Assembly (NCBI GenBank): GCA_026770025.1
Contig: JAMXDE010000015.1
Coordinates: forward strand, 1,116,001-1,180,000
Origin: Craspedostauros australis
Taxonomy: Eukaryota; Bacillariophyta; Bacillariophyceae; Mastogloiales; Achnanthaceae
Direction of reading: 5' to 3'
Length of the DNA: 64,000 bases
The translations under genes were made by a program, and so were the position numbers. The notes under the pieces are model-generated. The model did no database searches, was not told where the DNA came from, and worked only from the letters and a program-made list of their open reading frames with translations. This document shows, one piece after another, positions 10,159-22,300 of the stretch. How positions within the stretch are numbered: the stretch's first letter is position 1; each line of letters begins with the position of its first letter.

Positions 10159-12612
10159 TCAGGATTTCGGTCTCAGCTGTTCCCAAAGGACGTGTGATAC
10201 GGAACATGCCTGGTGGACGTGCACGATCACGCGATTGTTGACGTACACATCCAGCACGATTCCAACCTCATTGGGATTTTGCATGGCGGAGTCTTCGGCA
10301 TGCTGCCATGCTGGCAACACGCCACCGTGGTGCTTGTTATGGATGTTGTTGTTGGGATGATGTTCCGAACTACGCCGCTGTTCGACGTCCACTTCGGCTT
10401 GTCTGCGAGTGGTGATTTTGGCTGTGGGTGGTATGGTAAGCACGGTACACAGTTTCTTGCCCAAGAAGAGAGTACCGGCGTCACTCATGCGAGATGTCGT
10501 GGTCACGTTTGCTCCATCAACTTTGTATGATAGATCAGCTTCAGCCTTGCATTCGCCGTAGTCGCGTTTTTCATTCACCTGGCAGACGAGGATGGATGAG
10601 AACCAATCCACCGCCGGATCTCCAACAGGGGGCATCCTCGTTCCATCGACACCTTTTGCCTGTTGATTGTGCTCGTACGGGAGCCAGATGCTCATGGTGC
10701 CCGATTGCAGTATGCCATAGTACGCCTGTTTGCCATCGATGAAACCAAGGCCGTGGTCGTATGTTGACAATCGCTTCTTGGCGCCTTTCTCGCTTTCCGA
10801 AAGGTCGTACGTCCAGCCGTCATTGTAGAACATTTGCGACTTGGGATACAGCAGATCGATGTCTTCCCCCACCGTGCCTGCAATGGCATTGGATGTGAGA
10901 TTGCCGGAGAGGAGCGGAACGAATGACGTTCGGCATTGCATGGAATTCATGCGCCATTTAAATCCTCCTTTGCGACTGTCGTTACCATTCTTGCCTTTCG
11001 TAATCGGTGATCCGAAAAGCTGCGATGGATAGTTGCTCCCTGTTGCATTCGTGATGATGTTGGACACGGGCGGTATCAGTTCGTCCGTCGTCAATTTCTG
11101 AAGCTTCTCATGGCATTGTGCTCTCCAGTCCGCATCAGATCTACGATACACGAACACAGCCAGCGCTTCCACAAAGTGCATGGAGAGCAACCAGGCTAGA
11201 AAGTCATGCTCCTTCACAGCCGGGTGATGCAGCGCCTGACCTGGCGCAGTCAGCCTGGCTCCGAATTTGCGCCATTGTTGAAATCCAACCGGCCTGTAGG
11301 CTTCTTCCCGCTCCAGCATCGGCCGTGCGGCCGGATCGGAATGAAGGACGACTGGATCCAGCAACTCCCCTTGTCGCACGTAATGCCGCAGCACCTGCTG
11401 CCTCTGCACCGCCATGTAGGTATCCTTCACAATCAATTTGGGCGGCGGTATACCATGGAATGATGTGAGCGCGTGTCGAACGTAGGCCTCGAGACCCTCC
11501 GGCACGCCGCCGGCTTCATTCATCGCATAGTCCCAGCTGATAACATCCGGTTTCTCGCCCAGAAAGTTTGTCAGACACCATCCGTACGGAAATGCCGGGC
11601 ACCCACCAATCGCAGCGTTGCGAACATCGAGCTGAAGACCGGCAATCCGGAACGGAGCTTCCAGCAAACGCTGCATGGCGAATGGAAACGATTGGTTGAA
11701 GTAGTTGCCACGCCCCGCCGTTACCGAATACCCCGCAAATGCCATGTGGAACGGACGGTCTTCCTCGCTTGCCTTGAGGTACCGGCAAGCCGTGGATGCA
11801 ATATCCGACGGCACACCATCTGCCCCGATCTCATTCGGAAACGTGGATAGGCCCTTGTCCAGCATCATCCTCACGGCATTCTCTCCACCGTACGTGTTCG
11901 AAAAGTTTGACATCATCGTTTCGACAGTCCGCAAGAAAGCAACGATTGTATCGGCGTCGTCTGTACTACTCGTGCTATGATTTCTGCCATGCCGCAACAT
12001 CTCGACTATGCCGAACACGTCGTACTTGGATGTGTCCGACAATGCAAATGTTGGCATCGGCGGTGCGGTCTTGTTCTTTGCTAGTTGGTCCTTGCGGAAC
12101 TTCTCCGCCTCTTCCCTGAATTTCCGCGCAACCGTATCATCGTCGTCATCAGTCTTCGCTGGTGGATCTGCGGCTGCAGGCGCGCTGGCCGCCGAAGAAG
12201 AAAAAATGGCGTTGATCTCCCTGCTCAGAAGGGACTCCGAATCACCATCCGCCCTTGCAGTGTTGTCATCGTTGTACATGGATCCACCATCATCCGCGTT
12301 GCTCGAAAATCCCCATCTGTACAATTGCAGTAAGATGAAGAACGTGGAGAAGACCACAGCTCCCACGCGCATGAAGAGCCTCCAGAATGGCTCCTCTTCG
12401 TCGTCCGCGTACCGACGTCGTCGACGCCGCCGCCGACGACTATGTCGTTGCGGATCCCGATCCTGTTCATGATGTTCCTGGGAGCGTCTTCGTTCCCAAT
12501 CAGCCATGTCTCGAGATTGATGAGGCCGACGCTGGGGACTTTCGGCCTTGCCTTCCACGACGGAAAGGTTGCGGCGTCTGCGTGCCGCCTGGTTATCCTC
12601 CATGGCTCCCAT
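10159..12612 (-). CDS. Type II membrane-anchored SGNH/GDSL-like protein (copy 1)
   Basis: A single-exon frame of 817 residues; a second Met three codons downstream is an alternative start. The N-terminus is basic with an Arg run, then one membrane segment (about 80-100) and a low-complexity acidic stalk. The ectodomain has the block FAGYSVTAGRGN with the candidate catalytic Ser, a block N-A-A-I-G-G.PAFPYG, then W-D-Y-A-M-N-E, and a downstream H-H-P with the candidate His. Together these fit the Ser/Gly/Asn/His blocks of SGNH hydrolases. The C-terminus ends in an S-H-V-L-W-E-Q motif shared with the paralogue at 25613-27652. The likely site is the secretory lumen or cell surface. A carbohydrate-ester substrate is plausible but unproven. 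It is longer than its paralogue, mainly through low-complexity inserts. Confidence 0.8.
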   Translation of the reverse strand: MGAMEDNQAARRRRNLSVVEGKAESPQRRPHQSRDMADWERRRSQEHHEQDRDPQRHSRRRRRRRRRYADDEEEPFWRLFMRVGAVVFSTFFILLQLYRWGFSSNADDGGSMYNDDNTARADGDSESLLSREINAIFSSSAASAPAAADPPAKTDDDDDTVARKFREEAEKFRKDQLAKNKTAPPMPTFALSDTSKYDVFGIVEMLRHGRNHSTSSTDDADTIVAFLRTVETMMSNFSNTYGGENAVRMMLDKGLSTFPNEIGADGVPSDIASTACRYLKASEEDRPFHMAFAGYSVTAGRGNYFNQSFPFAMQRLLEAPFRIAGLQLDVRNAAIGGCPAFPYGWCLTNFLGEKPDVISWDYAMNEAGGVPEGLEAYVRHALTSFHGIPPPKLIVKDTYMAVQRQQVLRHYVRQGELLDPVVLHSDPAARPMLEREEAYRPVGFQQWRKFGARLTAPGQALHHPAVKEHDFLAWLLSMHFVEALAVFVYRRSDADWRAQCHEKLQKLTTDELIPPVSNIITNATGSNYPSQLFGSPITKGKNGNDSRKGGFKWRMNSMQCRTSFVPLLSGNLTSNAIAGTVGEDIDLLYPKSQMFYNDGWTYDLSESEKGAKKRLSTYDHGLGFIDGKQAYYGILQSGTMSIWLPYEHNQQAKGVDGTRMPPVGDPAVDWFSSILVCQVNEKRDYGECKAEADLSYKVDGANVTTTSRMSDAGTLFLGKKLCTVLTIPPTAKITTRRQAEVDVEQRRSSEHHPNNNIHNKHHGGVLPAWQHAEDSAMQNPNEVGIVLDVYVNNRVIVHVHQACSVSHVLWEQLRPKS

Positions 12613-13091
12613 TGTTGCGAATTGTAACTTCGAATTGAACAGGACAGATTATATGTACCCATCCCTGTTTCTCTCTCTCTGCCTTGCGTTGTCTTGTCTT
12701 CGGCCGAGCACGTCAGAACCACGATCATGTCGCTTGATGCACTCAAAACACCAAGGGAGAGACGCCATGTTTCGGATTTTGAAATTGTGATCCGTATCCG
12801 TGATTCATATTGTTGTATTCCATGTTGTCGAATCCCTAGTGACAGAAGCCAACCAAAATTGTCGCAGAACATCCATCACATCAACCCATCAACAAACAAA
12901 AAGAAAAGATAGGGAGGGACCCACGCAGGGAAGCCCAACCACAGGAGCAGAACTTCCCCAACCCACGGATCCCATACAGTTCCTTTCAGTTTGCATCTGC
13001 AGTACTCTACATTTGCACGGTCACTTACGAGCAGAGCGCACGTTAGCACAAAAAGTAGTCTGGAGACCTGGATATCCAGCATCGCATTGTC
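12613..13091. promoter_or_regulatory. Divergent upstream region (SGNH / RNA methyltransferase)
   Basis: A 479-bp head-to-head spacer between a minus-strand start at 12612 and a plus-strand start at 13092. No clear core promoter element is seen; CT-rich runs lie near 12668-12680. Confidence 0.35.
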
Positions 13092-15263
13092 ATGAGACGT
13101 TCAATTGTTGCAAGTTCACTGGCCATCATCGTGCTTGCAAGCCTTACGATGTCGCAAATGATGTCGTTCGTTCATGGATTCCGAGCGGTGCAACGATCCT
13201 CCTCGTCGATGGCGTTGCTGAGACGACAGCCGCAATTGTCGAATCGAATCCCAAGCCTTCATCAGATGACACCGTTTCATCGGGATGTTGGATCGCCGGT
13301 GACATACGGAGCCGTTCGCACCTATCGCAATGTGGAGACGGATGAGTACGGCAGAAGGATAAGCCCGCGTTCGCGCCGTTCTTCCAATACCAGATCGCCA
13401 CCATCGGGTGGTAGAAGCAATCGCGGTGGCGGCGGATGGGGTAGATACGACGATGATGAGAATGGCAACGATTCCTTCGGTGGATACGATGACAATCAGA
13501 ATGTTGGTGGATGGGATGGTTTTGACTCATCATCGTCGTCTTCATCCAACAGCAATGACCCCCGGCGACGATCGTCATCGTCATCGCGACCACAACGACG
13601 TGTCTCACGTCCAACCCGTGATCGGGGACCACCGTCATCGTCCTCCTCCTACAATGACAGAAACAGGAGGGATCGGTACGGTGATAATCGCGGCAGACCA
13701 GGCCGAAACAACGACAACTACGGCGATAGACGCGATGGAAACGCGGCAAGAGGCAGGGCCGGCGGCAACAACAGCTTCGGCGATAAGCCCAAGAAGCAAG
13801 GTGGACAAATCAACATGAAGAAAATCGAGGCGGCTGGATACGTGCACCTGTATGGATTGTCCTCGATTCTGAATGCGTTGGAAGCCAATGTTCGGGATTT
13901 CAAGGATCCAACATCAACCGATGGAGGTGAAAGTGAAAGTGAGACTGACAGTGATTTGTGGTTCGACGACGACGACGCCGATGACGGTGAGGATGGTGAT
14001 GGAGACGGTCAACGCGACGAGAGAGGGCCGCTGAAACCAGAGGCGCAGACGAAGCCGTGGCTGTTCATTCAAGAACGAACCTCAAGCGCTGGCCGTGCAG
14101 GAACCAAAGCGACGTCTGCACAACGCGTCATTCAACTTGCTGAAACGCACGGCATCCCAACCACGACGGTTGACAAGGGTGTTCTTAACACCTTGAGCGG
14201 CAACCGCCCACATCAAGTGCGTATGTGTGATACCATGTGATGATGACATGGTGAACGTGAACGCGAAGACGAAGACGAGGATGGCAGTTGCTTTGGCATT
14301 GACATTGGCATCGATAGTGGGAATGATCTGCTGTTGTTCGTTATACGTTACATATGTACTTTGAATGAAATCAACCCGGACATGGACAGAGAATGGATGT
14401 GTTGCGTTTCCTGTTTCTCTCCTCGTTGTTGGAATCGTGATCATATTCATGGCGACGACGACGACGACAATGATGATGAAGATGCACCTATGTTGTATGA
14501 ACTCATGCCAGTTTCCTGCGTTACATGCCATTCACTGACTCATCAACTTTCTTGCCGACAATGCCATCCTTTTGCCCATAATGAATGTACGTATGGCTCA
14601 ATCGATGCACTCTTTTGCTGTCATTCAAAAACACAATTGAATGTGCAGGGATACGTTCTGAGATGTGGCAAGCTGTCGTTCGAAACAATATCCAAGATCC
14701 CGCACCCTCATGACGATCCATCATCACCATCGTTGTGGCTGGTTCTGGACGAAGTGGTGGATCCACAGAACCTTGGAGCGCTTTTGAGATCGGCATTCTT
14801 TTTGGGCGGAGACAGCAACGTCGGAATCATGGTTTGTTCCAAGAATTCAGCGCCACCATCGCCAGTCGTGAGCGCCGCAAGCGCAGGCGCATTGGAGCTG
14901 GCCACCATCCATAGCACTTCGAGTCTCCCTCGAACACTGAATCAGGCCAGGACAGATGGATTCCGGATCGTCGGTGCCTCATCATCCATCCCGAAGACCA
15001 ACAACGACGACGAAGATGCACCTATGCTGTACGAACTCAACAACCTCCCCACAAATCGCGATGAACGTCCCATCCTCCTCGTGCTGGGTTCGGAGGGACA
15101 TGGGCTCCGCTCCTTGGTGGCAAAATCTTGCACGGAGTTTGTGCGCATTCCCGGCGGTGCAGAAATGGACACGGAGGCTGGCGATGCTGGAGTCGATTCG
15201 TTGAATGTCAGCGTAACCGGAGGCATCCTTCTGTGGCATCTGCTCCATGGGACTGCAAACTGA
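13092..15263 (+). CDS. SpoU/TrmH-family RNA 2'-O-ribose methyltransferase, plastid-type presequence
   Basis: Exons 13092-14216 and 14649-15263 surround a 432-nt intron (GTGCGT...TGTGCAG); the protein has 579 residues. The junction rebuilds NRPHQGYVLRC, the conserved linker between the substrate-binding and catalytic domains. The N-terminus is a signal peptide (about 1-30) followed by H-G-F-R and Ser-rich residues, as in bipartite plastid targeting of secondary algae. A long Gly/Arg/Ser/Asp-rich linker follows (about 85-240). An L30e-like domain (starting near 'YGLSSILNAL') lies at about 245-375. The SPOUT knot has motif 1 (D.QNLGALLRSA), motif 2 (LVLGSEGHGL) and motif 3 (LNVSVTGGI). The expected reaction is SAM-dependent ribose methylation of organellar rRNA, as for MRM1/RlmB relatives. 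The exact nucleotide cannot be deduced. Confidence 0.92.
14217..14648 (+). other. Intron of the RNA methyltransferase gene, partly open and carrying a duplicate of exon-2 sequence
   Basis: The intron length is divisible by three. After an in-frame stop at 14238-14240, the frame is open through to exon 2. Positions 14466-14505 repeat exon positions 15000-15039 with about six differences, five of them synonymous (both encode N-D-D-E-D-A-P-M-L-Y-E-L). Confidence 0.75.
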
Positions 15264-16323
15264 TGCATGTTGCTTGGCAGGATATTCCAAAACCACCAAG
15301 AACTGATTACGTGTGCCATCGACGCAAATTTAAACGCAGTACTCGATAGCAATAAGTGCAATCGTGAACATTCGAAGCAGCATCATGCAAGGCGATACCG
15401 CGCATGCATCGATCCTTCTTTTCTTCGTCTGTACTTGCTATACGGAGTTCAGACGTGATTTAAGCATGGCATGGCATGGTATGACATATGTCGGTGCATT
15501 CATCGCAGCCCTCTCCTGCTCTACATGACTGTTCCACAACGACAGCCGAAAACCATCGCCACTGCAGCACCACCACACTCCCCGCGGAGTGCGTCGCTGC
15601 GTCTCCTGTTCTCCGTCTCCCAAAGATATAATCCTATGCGACGATTAACGGACAATCCAGAAGAGTACGTACGCACATTGATTGCAGTATTTAAGAGCTA
15701 CTCCAAACAAAAAAGACAGACACAACTCTACAGGTGGGCTACACTTCGTCATACCCTTCGCGCTATGCCTGCAGCCTCGGGAAACACCATGACCATGAGT
15801 TGTGCCTCGGTTGATGGGGTCTGCTCGCAGCTGCGATTGCATCTTTTCTCTTTGGAGAGAATACCACACTTTCGGTTCTTTGCGTCAAGACAAGACCAAC
15901 TGATGATTTTGTGACCACAAATTGTTCATTGGGACAAAACGCTCCTTGTTCTTCTATCGGTTATAATAGCGTTATATTTTAATTTATAATATATTCAGAT
16001 CTGAATGTGATACCTATGTTCAACAACGACAATTTTATGTGCAATAGTGTCGTTGTTCGGTGTACAGTCTTTTGGCGACAAACGGTCGTCTCTTGAATTT
16101 TACCGTTTTTGTCTTCAACCAGACATCAACTTCCCCAACCTGTGCGGTTCTTCCTCTGTTGCGCTCCGGCAGCGTCGCTTCGAACGCAACATCCGTCGAC
16201 ATTCGGTTTCCAGCTTCATACCCATCATCATTGACACCATCATTGGCACGATCAGCAAGAGCATGAGCAGGATCAGGGGCCTCTGGGAAAACAATAAGAA
16301 AAGGCAGATCAGAGGTCATCACC
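15264..16323. other. Intergenic, no supported gene
   Basis: Includes an AT-rich patch (about 15960-16005) upstream of the giant coiled-coil gene, a candidate core promoter zone. A 147-codon frame at 15471-15914 has no domain or splice support. Confidence 0.45.
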
Positions 16324-19300
16324 ATGACAATGACGACGCACATGCCGAACGGGGCGAGGCAACCGGCACCGAGTCCATCCGCGCGGCCATCGACGATGAC
16401 AGAAGGGAGAGGGCCCACAAGCCATGAGATGGAGGAGAATAACGAAATGACGCTCCAGAGCATGAAGTCTGAAGATTCGTCTGTGTTTTCTGGTTTGTCG
16501 GCCCCGTCAAAGAGCTTCAACGATGAGAATGGCGGTGCCGAGCATGGCAACGTCAATATCAACGGCAGCATGGGTGCCAACGGAAGCCATATCAACAGCC
16601 ATATCAGCCACAATAGCCAAAACATGCACAGCTACGGAGGAGGATCCAACATTGGCAACAGTGCAAAGCTCGTCTCCAGTCCAACCAACCAATCCCAGCA
16701 GTACTCTCAATTCTCGCAGTGCGATAGTATGCAGCGGAGCAGAATCAGTGCTTACACTCAAACCCCATCGCAGCTGTTCATGATGACACAGGCGCAACAG
16801 CAGCAGCAACAGCAGACTCCACCTGAACAAAAGATGTACGGGCAACCACGACAGGACAACTACTCTGCGGGCCCGACGGGATACTCCAGTCCGACAAGGT
16901 CCATACTGCGGGAGACGCGATATTCCGCGCAGCCAGCAGCGCAACCACCGCAAAAGCAGCAGCAAACAAGTTTCACTCCTCAGGCTGTGACCGGGAGTTC
17001 GTCGATGGGGGAGCGGTCGCAACTGACGTCGAAGACCACCGAGACCATGGAGGAAGTCGACCGGCAGCACTTTCGCGACTTGCCCAACTTGACCGATGAA
17101 GATACTGCGTTTGGAAACGAGAGCCACGGTCCAGGCGGTGCGAGAGGTGCTGTCAACGACAGAATTGGCCACGGGCATGGCCCCGGCCCCGGCCCCAGCC
17201 ACCATCAAAGCCACAACCACAACCTTGGAAATGGGAATAGTAGCCATCACAGCAGAGGCAGCGGGACGTACACTCCAAATGGGTACGATGAGCGCAGACA
17301 CCTCGATTCTCAATCACCCTTTAGTCGCAACGAGGACGACAGCCCTTTGCGACTCATCTCCCAGGTACAAGTCCAGCAATCCGCGTCTGATAGTGAGGGC
17401 CGGATCTTCGATATGCTCCAAGCGCACGAGCAGATGATGAACGTGAGCCTGGACATGATCGACGAGCAGGAGGATCGAAGTAGCAGCGCCAGCCACATCC
17501 TACGGGGAGCGACATCCAGCAGCAGCTCAATCCGAACACCTCCAAGGCCAGGGCATCCTCCGACACATCCTTCGTCCCATTCACAGAGCTACACTCCAGG
17601 GCACAGTCCGCACCCGCCATCTCATGCCAACCATGGCTACAACCACAACCAGAGTCGTGGCCAACATCATGGCCATGGTGATGGCAGCGGCCATAGCAAC
17701 ACCTATGTGGAACCGTACAATGCCGATGCACCAGAACGAGCGAGATCGTTGGAGGACGACCATTCCTTCTTAACGAGGCAACAGGCCAAGCACCTGGAGC
17801 TGACGCTGTTCCGAGCGCGAGAGGAGGTGGAATCATTGAGAGACAACAACGAGCAGTTCATGGCTGAAATTGAGCAAACCGAGGAGGAACATCAATCCGA
17901 AATGAAGCTGTTTGAGAACAGAACGAGGCAGAAACTCACAGAACTCAAATCGTTGTACTCCACAGAGTTGGATGTGATAATACGTGAGAAGGACGCCGCA
18001 ATCCTGGAGGCTGGCAGGCAAGCCGCCATCTTTGCAGAGCGCGGACGATTGCAGATTCAACAGCTTAAGCAGCAGCTGCGTCAGTGCAAGGAGGAAAGCG
18101 TCAGCGAGATGAAGGATGCACTGAATGATGCGGTTCGCAAGACTGCCGAAGCAGTGTCAGCACGCAAGGACAAGGAGCACACTGAGCAGTTCAAGATGCT
18201 GCAGGAGCAGTACGAGGAGAAGATGCGCAACATGAAGATTGAGCACAAGAATAAGCTCAAGTCTGGCATACAGCATGCTGTTGAGACCACGACACAGCGA
18301 CTGCGCAGCGATCTGGAGAAGGAGATGGCGCACACGGTCCCACTGCTGCGTGAAAGGCTAGAGAAGGAGAAGAACGCCGCGTTGCAGTCATCATCGAAGC
18401 AACGGCTTGCTCTGAACCGATCCCTGGACGCCGCAAGGCTCCGGTGCGACTCCCAGGCCGCGGAGCTCGATTCCATGAAGATCACGTTGGAATTGACGAA
18501 GCGCAAGCTCATGCGACATCACGAAAAGCGCGTGGAGAACATGTGGGTGGAGCAGAAGACGGCCGTGGGCGAATCCGCCGTGCGCACAGGATCGAAGTAC
18601 ATGGTGCAACGTAGCGCCGAGGTGCCATCCTCCGATTGCGAACGGTTGCTGAATGAAATCCTGGAGACGCATGCTTTCCTGCTGGAATCGACGGAGGTCG
18701 ACATGAGACTAGAAACCACGAAGGGGGAGGCGAAATGCAATGCAGAACGTGAAGAATCTGAGTCGAAACAACGTGAGCTCAAGGAAAAGTTGGAGATGTT
18801 GGAGACGGACCACCGTGAGGAGATCAACTACCTAAACAAGAAGCATGAGGATGCCATGGGCAAGCTTTCGAGGATGGAATCGACGCTGCAGCGTGCGAAC
18901 TACGAAAGGGCCGACATCGAAGAGAGGCACGCGCAGACCATTAGCAGGCTGAAGAGAGAGCACCAGTCGAGCCTCGATGCCGCCAAGGACGAGAGTCTCC
19001 ATTCCATGGACAAGAACACGCAGCACTTCGAACGCACGATCGCCAACGAAAAAATGGATGCCAAACGGAACAAGGCAGCCGCAGAGGAGGCCAGGTCACA
19101 CATAGCACAGCTTGAGGCGACGATCGAAGCGCTGAAACGAGAGAAGGTGGCCATGACCGGACGTCATTTGGAAGAAGTAGAGAGGTTGAAGGAGGAGCAG
19201 CGAATCAACGATCAGTTCACGATGTCGAGAAAGTACGCAGAAGAAGAGCAGGAGGTCAACGACGCCGTTTCCATGTCATCTGGTCACAAGCATGACCCGA

Positions 19301-22300
19301 TTATCCTCACGACAACAGGTGAGGGAAAACGGGGATCGCGCGCCACCGATTCCGAACAACGACCGTCCGACGTGAATGAGATCGTTGACTGTGAAGCACC
19401 TTCAAAACGTGAATCAACGCACCCACGGAGGCAATCGGACGATTGTCAACGGCACGACGGCCGGGTCGCTGGTCGCGCCATGCTCCATGGTGATGCTGAT
19501 GAACACAAAGATGAGATTCAGCAGTGGAGGGAGCGGAAGAGTCTGTCCTCCTCTCACCCCGTGGGCAGGACTGTGGACAGGAGTGCGGACGGCTCTGCTG
19601 ACGGAACTGCAACCACTATGATGACGACACCAATGAAGACGCTGCCCACTGGAACACACCAGAGCGACTCAGAAGAGACACCGAATGGGCCTACGGACAG
19701 TCCGTTGAAGGGGTACCGATGGCGATCATCGATGGAGAAGTCCTCGCCTCTTCACGGTCACAGTAGACTCTCCAGGCTCCGCAACATGAACACCTCCCGT
19801 CGCTACAGCAGCTCGAGCAACAAGAGCACGAATTCCAACCATCGACGCAGCAGCGCTGGTGGAAGCGGCAATGTGCAGATGCACATGATCGACGAAACCA
19901 AGTCACCATCGCAACGTCAATCAAAGCCACCCACCAACACATCTCCTCCTGAACATCACGAAGTCCACCGCAATGACATGCGACCATCTAGCGAAACTCA
20001 ATACGAGGAACGCAGACAAGTGGAATCAGATCAGCCTCGCGAGATTGCGCATAGCGAACGCCAACGGCACAGCCGAGATTCGAACTCAGCACTGACGCCG
20101 TCTCTACCATCACCAGCGAAATCACGTGAGCCGAACATGCGCCCAGCCAGAACAGCACCTGTCGCAGAATACGAAACAGCACAGCCGATCGAATCTGAAG
20201 ACACGATGCACTCCAACGCGAACGAGGCTGACGCAATCGATCTCAAGCAAACAGGTTCAATCGACTCGATTGATAGCCAACGCACCAGTAATAGCGGCGC
20301 AAGCTACAACAGCCAACGAAGTGGGCATTCCGCTGTCTCGCAGTCCAGCAGGCGGAGCATGTGCAGTCGCAGCAGCGCATCCACGCATGCCACATCAGAA
20401 ACTGCCCATGCGGAAGAACTGGCGAACATGAAGATGATGGCCAACAACCTGAAGGACGGCAAGGCTTCGCGATCGCGAAAGAGCCGAAGGTCTTCGTTAA
20501 GACCGAGGCATTCATTGCCATCAGCCGGTGCAAAGAAGAGCAAAGACAACAAGTCAGACTCCAGGAAGCCACACGATGCAAATGGTACATCGGAAACGGA
20601 CGAACCCAGCTCTGTTGGGTCCGCCAGCAAGGTCTTCAAGGGTCTACTCCCGGGCCTTGCCGGCATGATGGGCGCCAAATTCAAGGGCAACTCATCCAAA
20701 TCACGGAAGAGCATGCTGGCAATGGCGAGAGGCGGTACGCATGATGAAGATCATGGTGTGACCGGCAACCAGACCAGCAACACCATTCGCTCTCCAGTTG
20801 CCGAACGCGCTCAGACCGCCTTGGATTCGCCTTCGACGAATTCAAGGAGCTTGAAGCAACAGCCTTCGCAACCACTGATGAATGTGAGCACAATCAATTC
20901 AACAGAAGATGGCACGCAGGTCATCCCAGAAACATCTCCGAGTGTCAAGACCATGCGAGCATTCTTCGAGGACATGGCCGAATCGAACAGCCCCAGAAAG
21001 CGAGGTAGCATGGAGAGAATGTCGATGGACTCGACGTCGATGTCGAGCTTGAAAACAGACAGCGGCGTGATGAGTCCCCGATCGAAGATGGCCATGGTCA
21101 TGGCAGCGCAACGGGGTGAAGCGGTGGGGGATGTAGCTTCGCCCAACAATCGACAGCATGGGGACAGAATCTTTGCAGCGCCAACCGACGAAGGACGCCA
21201 CGGCCACGATGACAAGGAACGTGGTGGTGCGCTTGCGTCGAGTCATCGGCAGCAGCAGGAATATCAGCAGACAACTGCTAATCGCACAAACGGAAATCAA
21301 TCATCAGGGACGGGCAGAATATCGTCATCCAACAACAACGCGTCGGCTGCAGGCGACAACAAGAGATCGAAGCTGAGGGGTAGGAAGGCCTCGTTCGGCA
21401 TCTTCTCACAAATTCGGAGAAACCGGAAGCTGAAGGGCGAGTCTGATCAACCGCGTGATGACGAAAGCGATGTGAGCTCCGCCATCGGCGGCAACCGCAC
21501 CACGCCGAGGCAATTTCGGCAAGGGTTGCACGCGAGGTTTGAGTCTGGCAGTGAAAAGAACGCGATAGGCAACACCGCCGATGACGGCAACGACATTGGC
21601 GGAAAGCAACAGCAGGCCCACTACGACGGAAGTGCCCAGCCTCAAGCCAACCCTGCCTCCGAGCTCACAAGTGAACATGGTGCCGCATCCCTTGACGACC
21701 CAGCACAAATTCAACGGGAAGGGGCCACCTGGACGCTGAAGCTGAAGAAGAAATCATGCCCACCCGACAGCAAGCTTCATGCCATCGACTACGATGACAC
21801 CAGCGAAGTCGGCGCAGCTGGTTTGCATGGTAGTGAACCTGGTGTCCTCAACCTCGCATTGCAGCAGCAGCAACAACGGCAGCAGCAGCACATGGCGGAG
21901 CAGGGGCAACAGAGAGGGGGAGCGATCGGATGCGGCAACGGCATGTCATCGTCCAAATTGGATTCGGCAGAAGATTCGGCCGCGCACGGAATGCCGGTGG
22001 ACGAGGAGACGGCGGAGCAGGAACATCCCACACCAGGCATCCATGTCATCAACGGAAAGAAGGCGCCGCTTCCACGGCGTCAACCACCCGGGTATCTGAC
22101 GTCGCTGTCACAACCGAACCCACCGCGAGATGAGATCTTTGACTCCAGATCAGAGATCGGTGCCCACACCGGCCTTGGTAGCCAAAGCGAGAGTGGCAGC
22201 GGAGCAACCAGTTCAATCTCCGAGAAGTCCACCTCCTTCCGCGCTGCGAAGAACACCATTGCTGGAGATGGCGGCGATCAGAATCATAATCAGCATCAGC

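Noticed and set aside
15471..15914. 147-codon plus-strand frame
   Set aside because: No domain, poor composition and no plausible splice partner.
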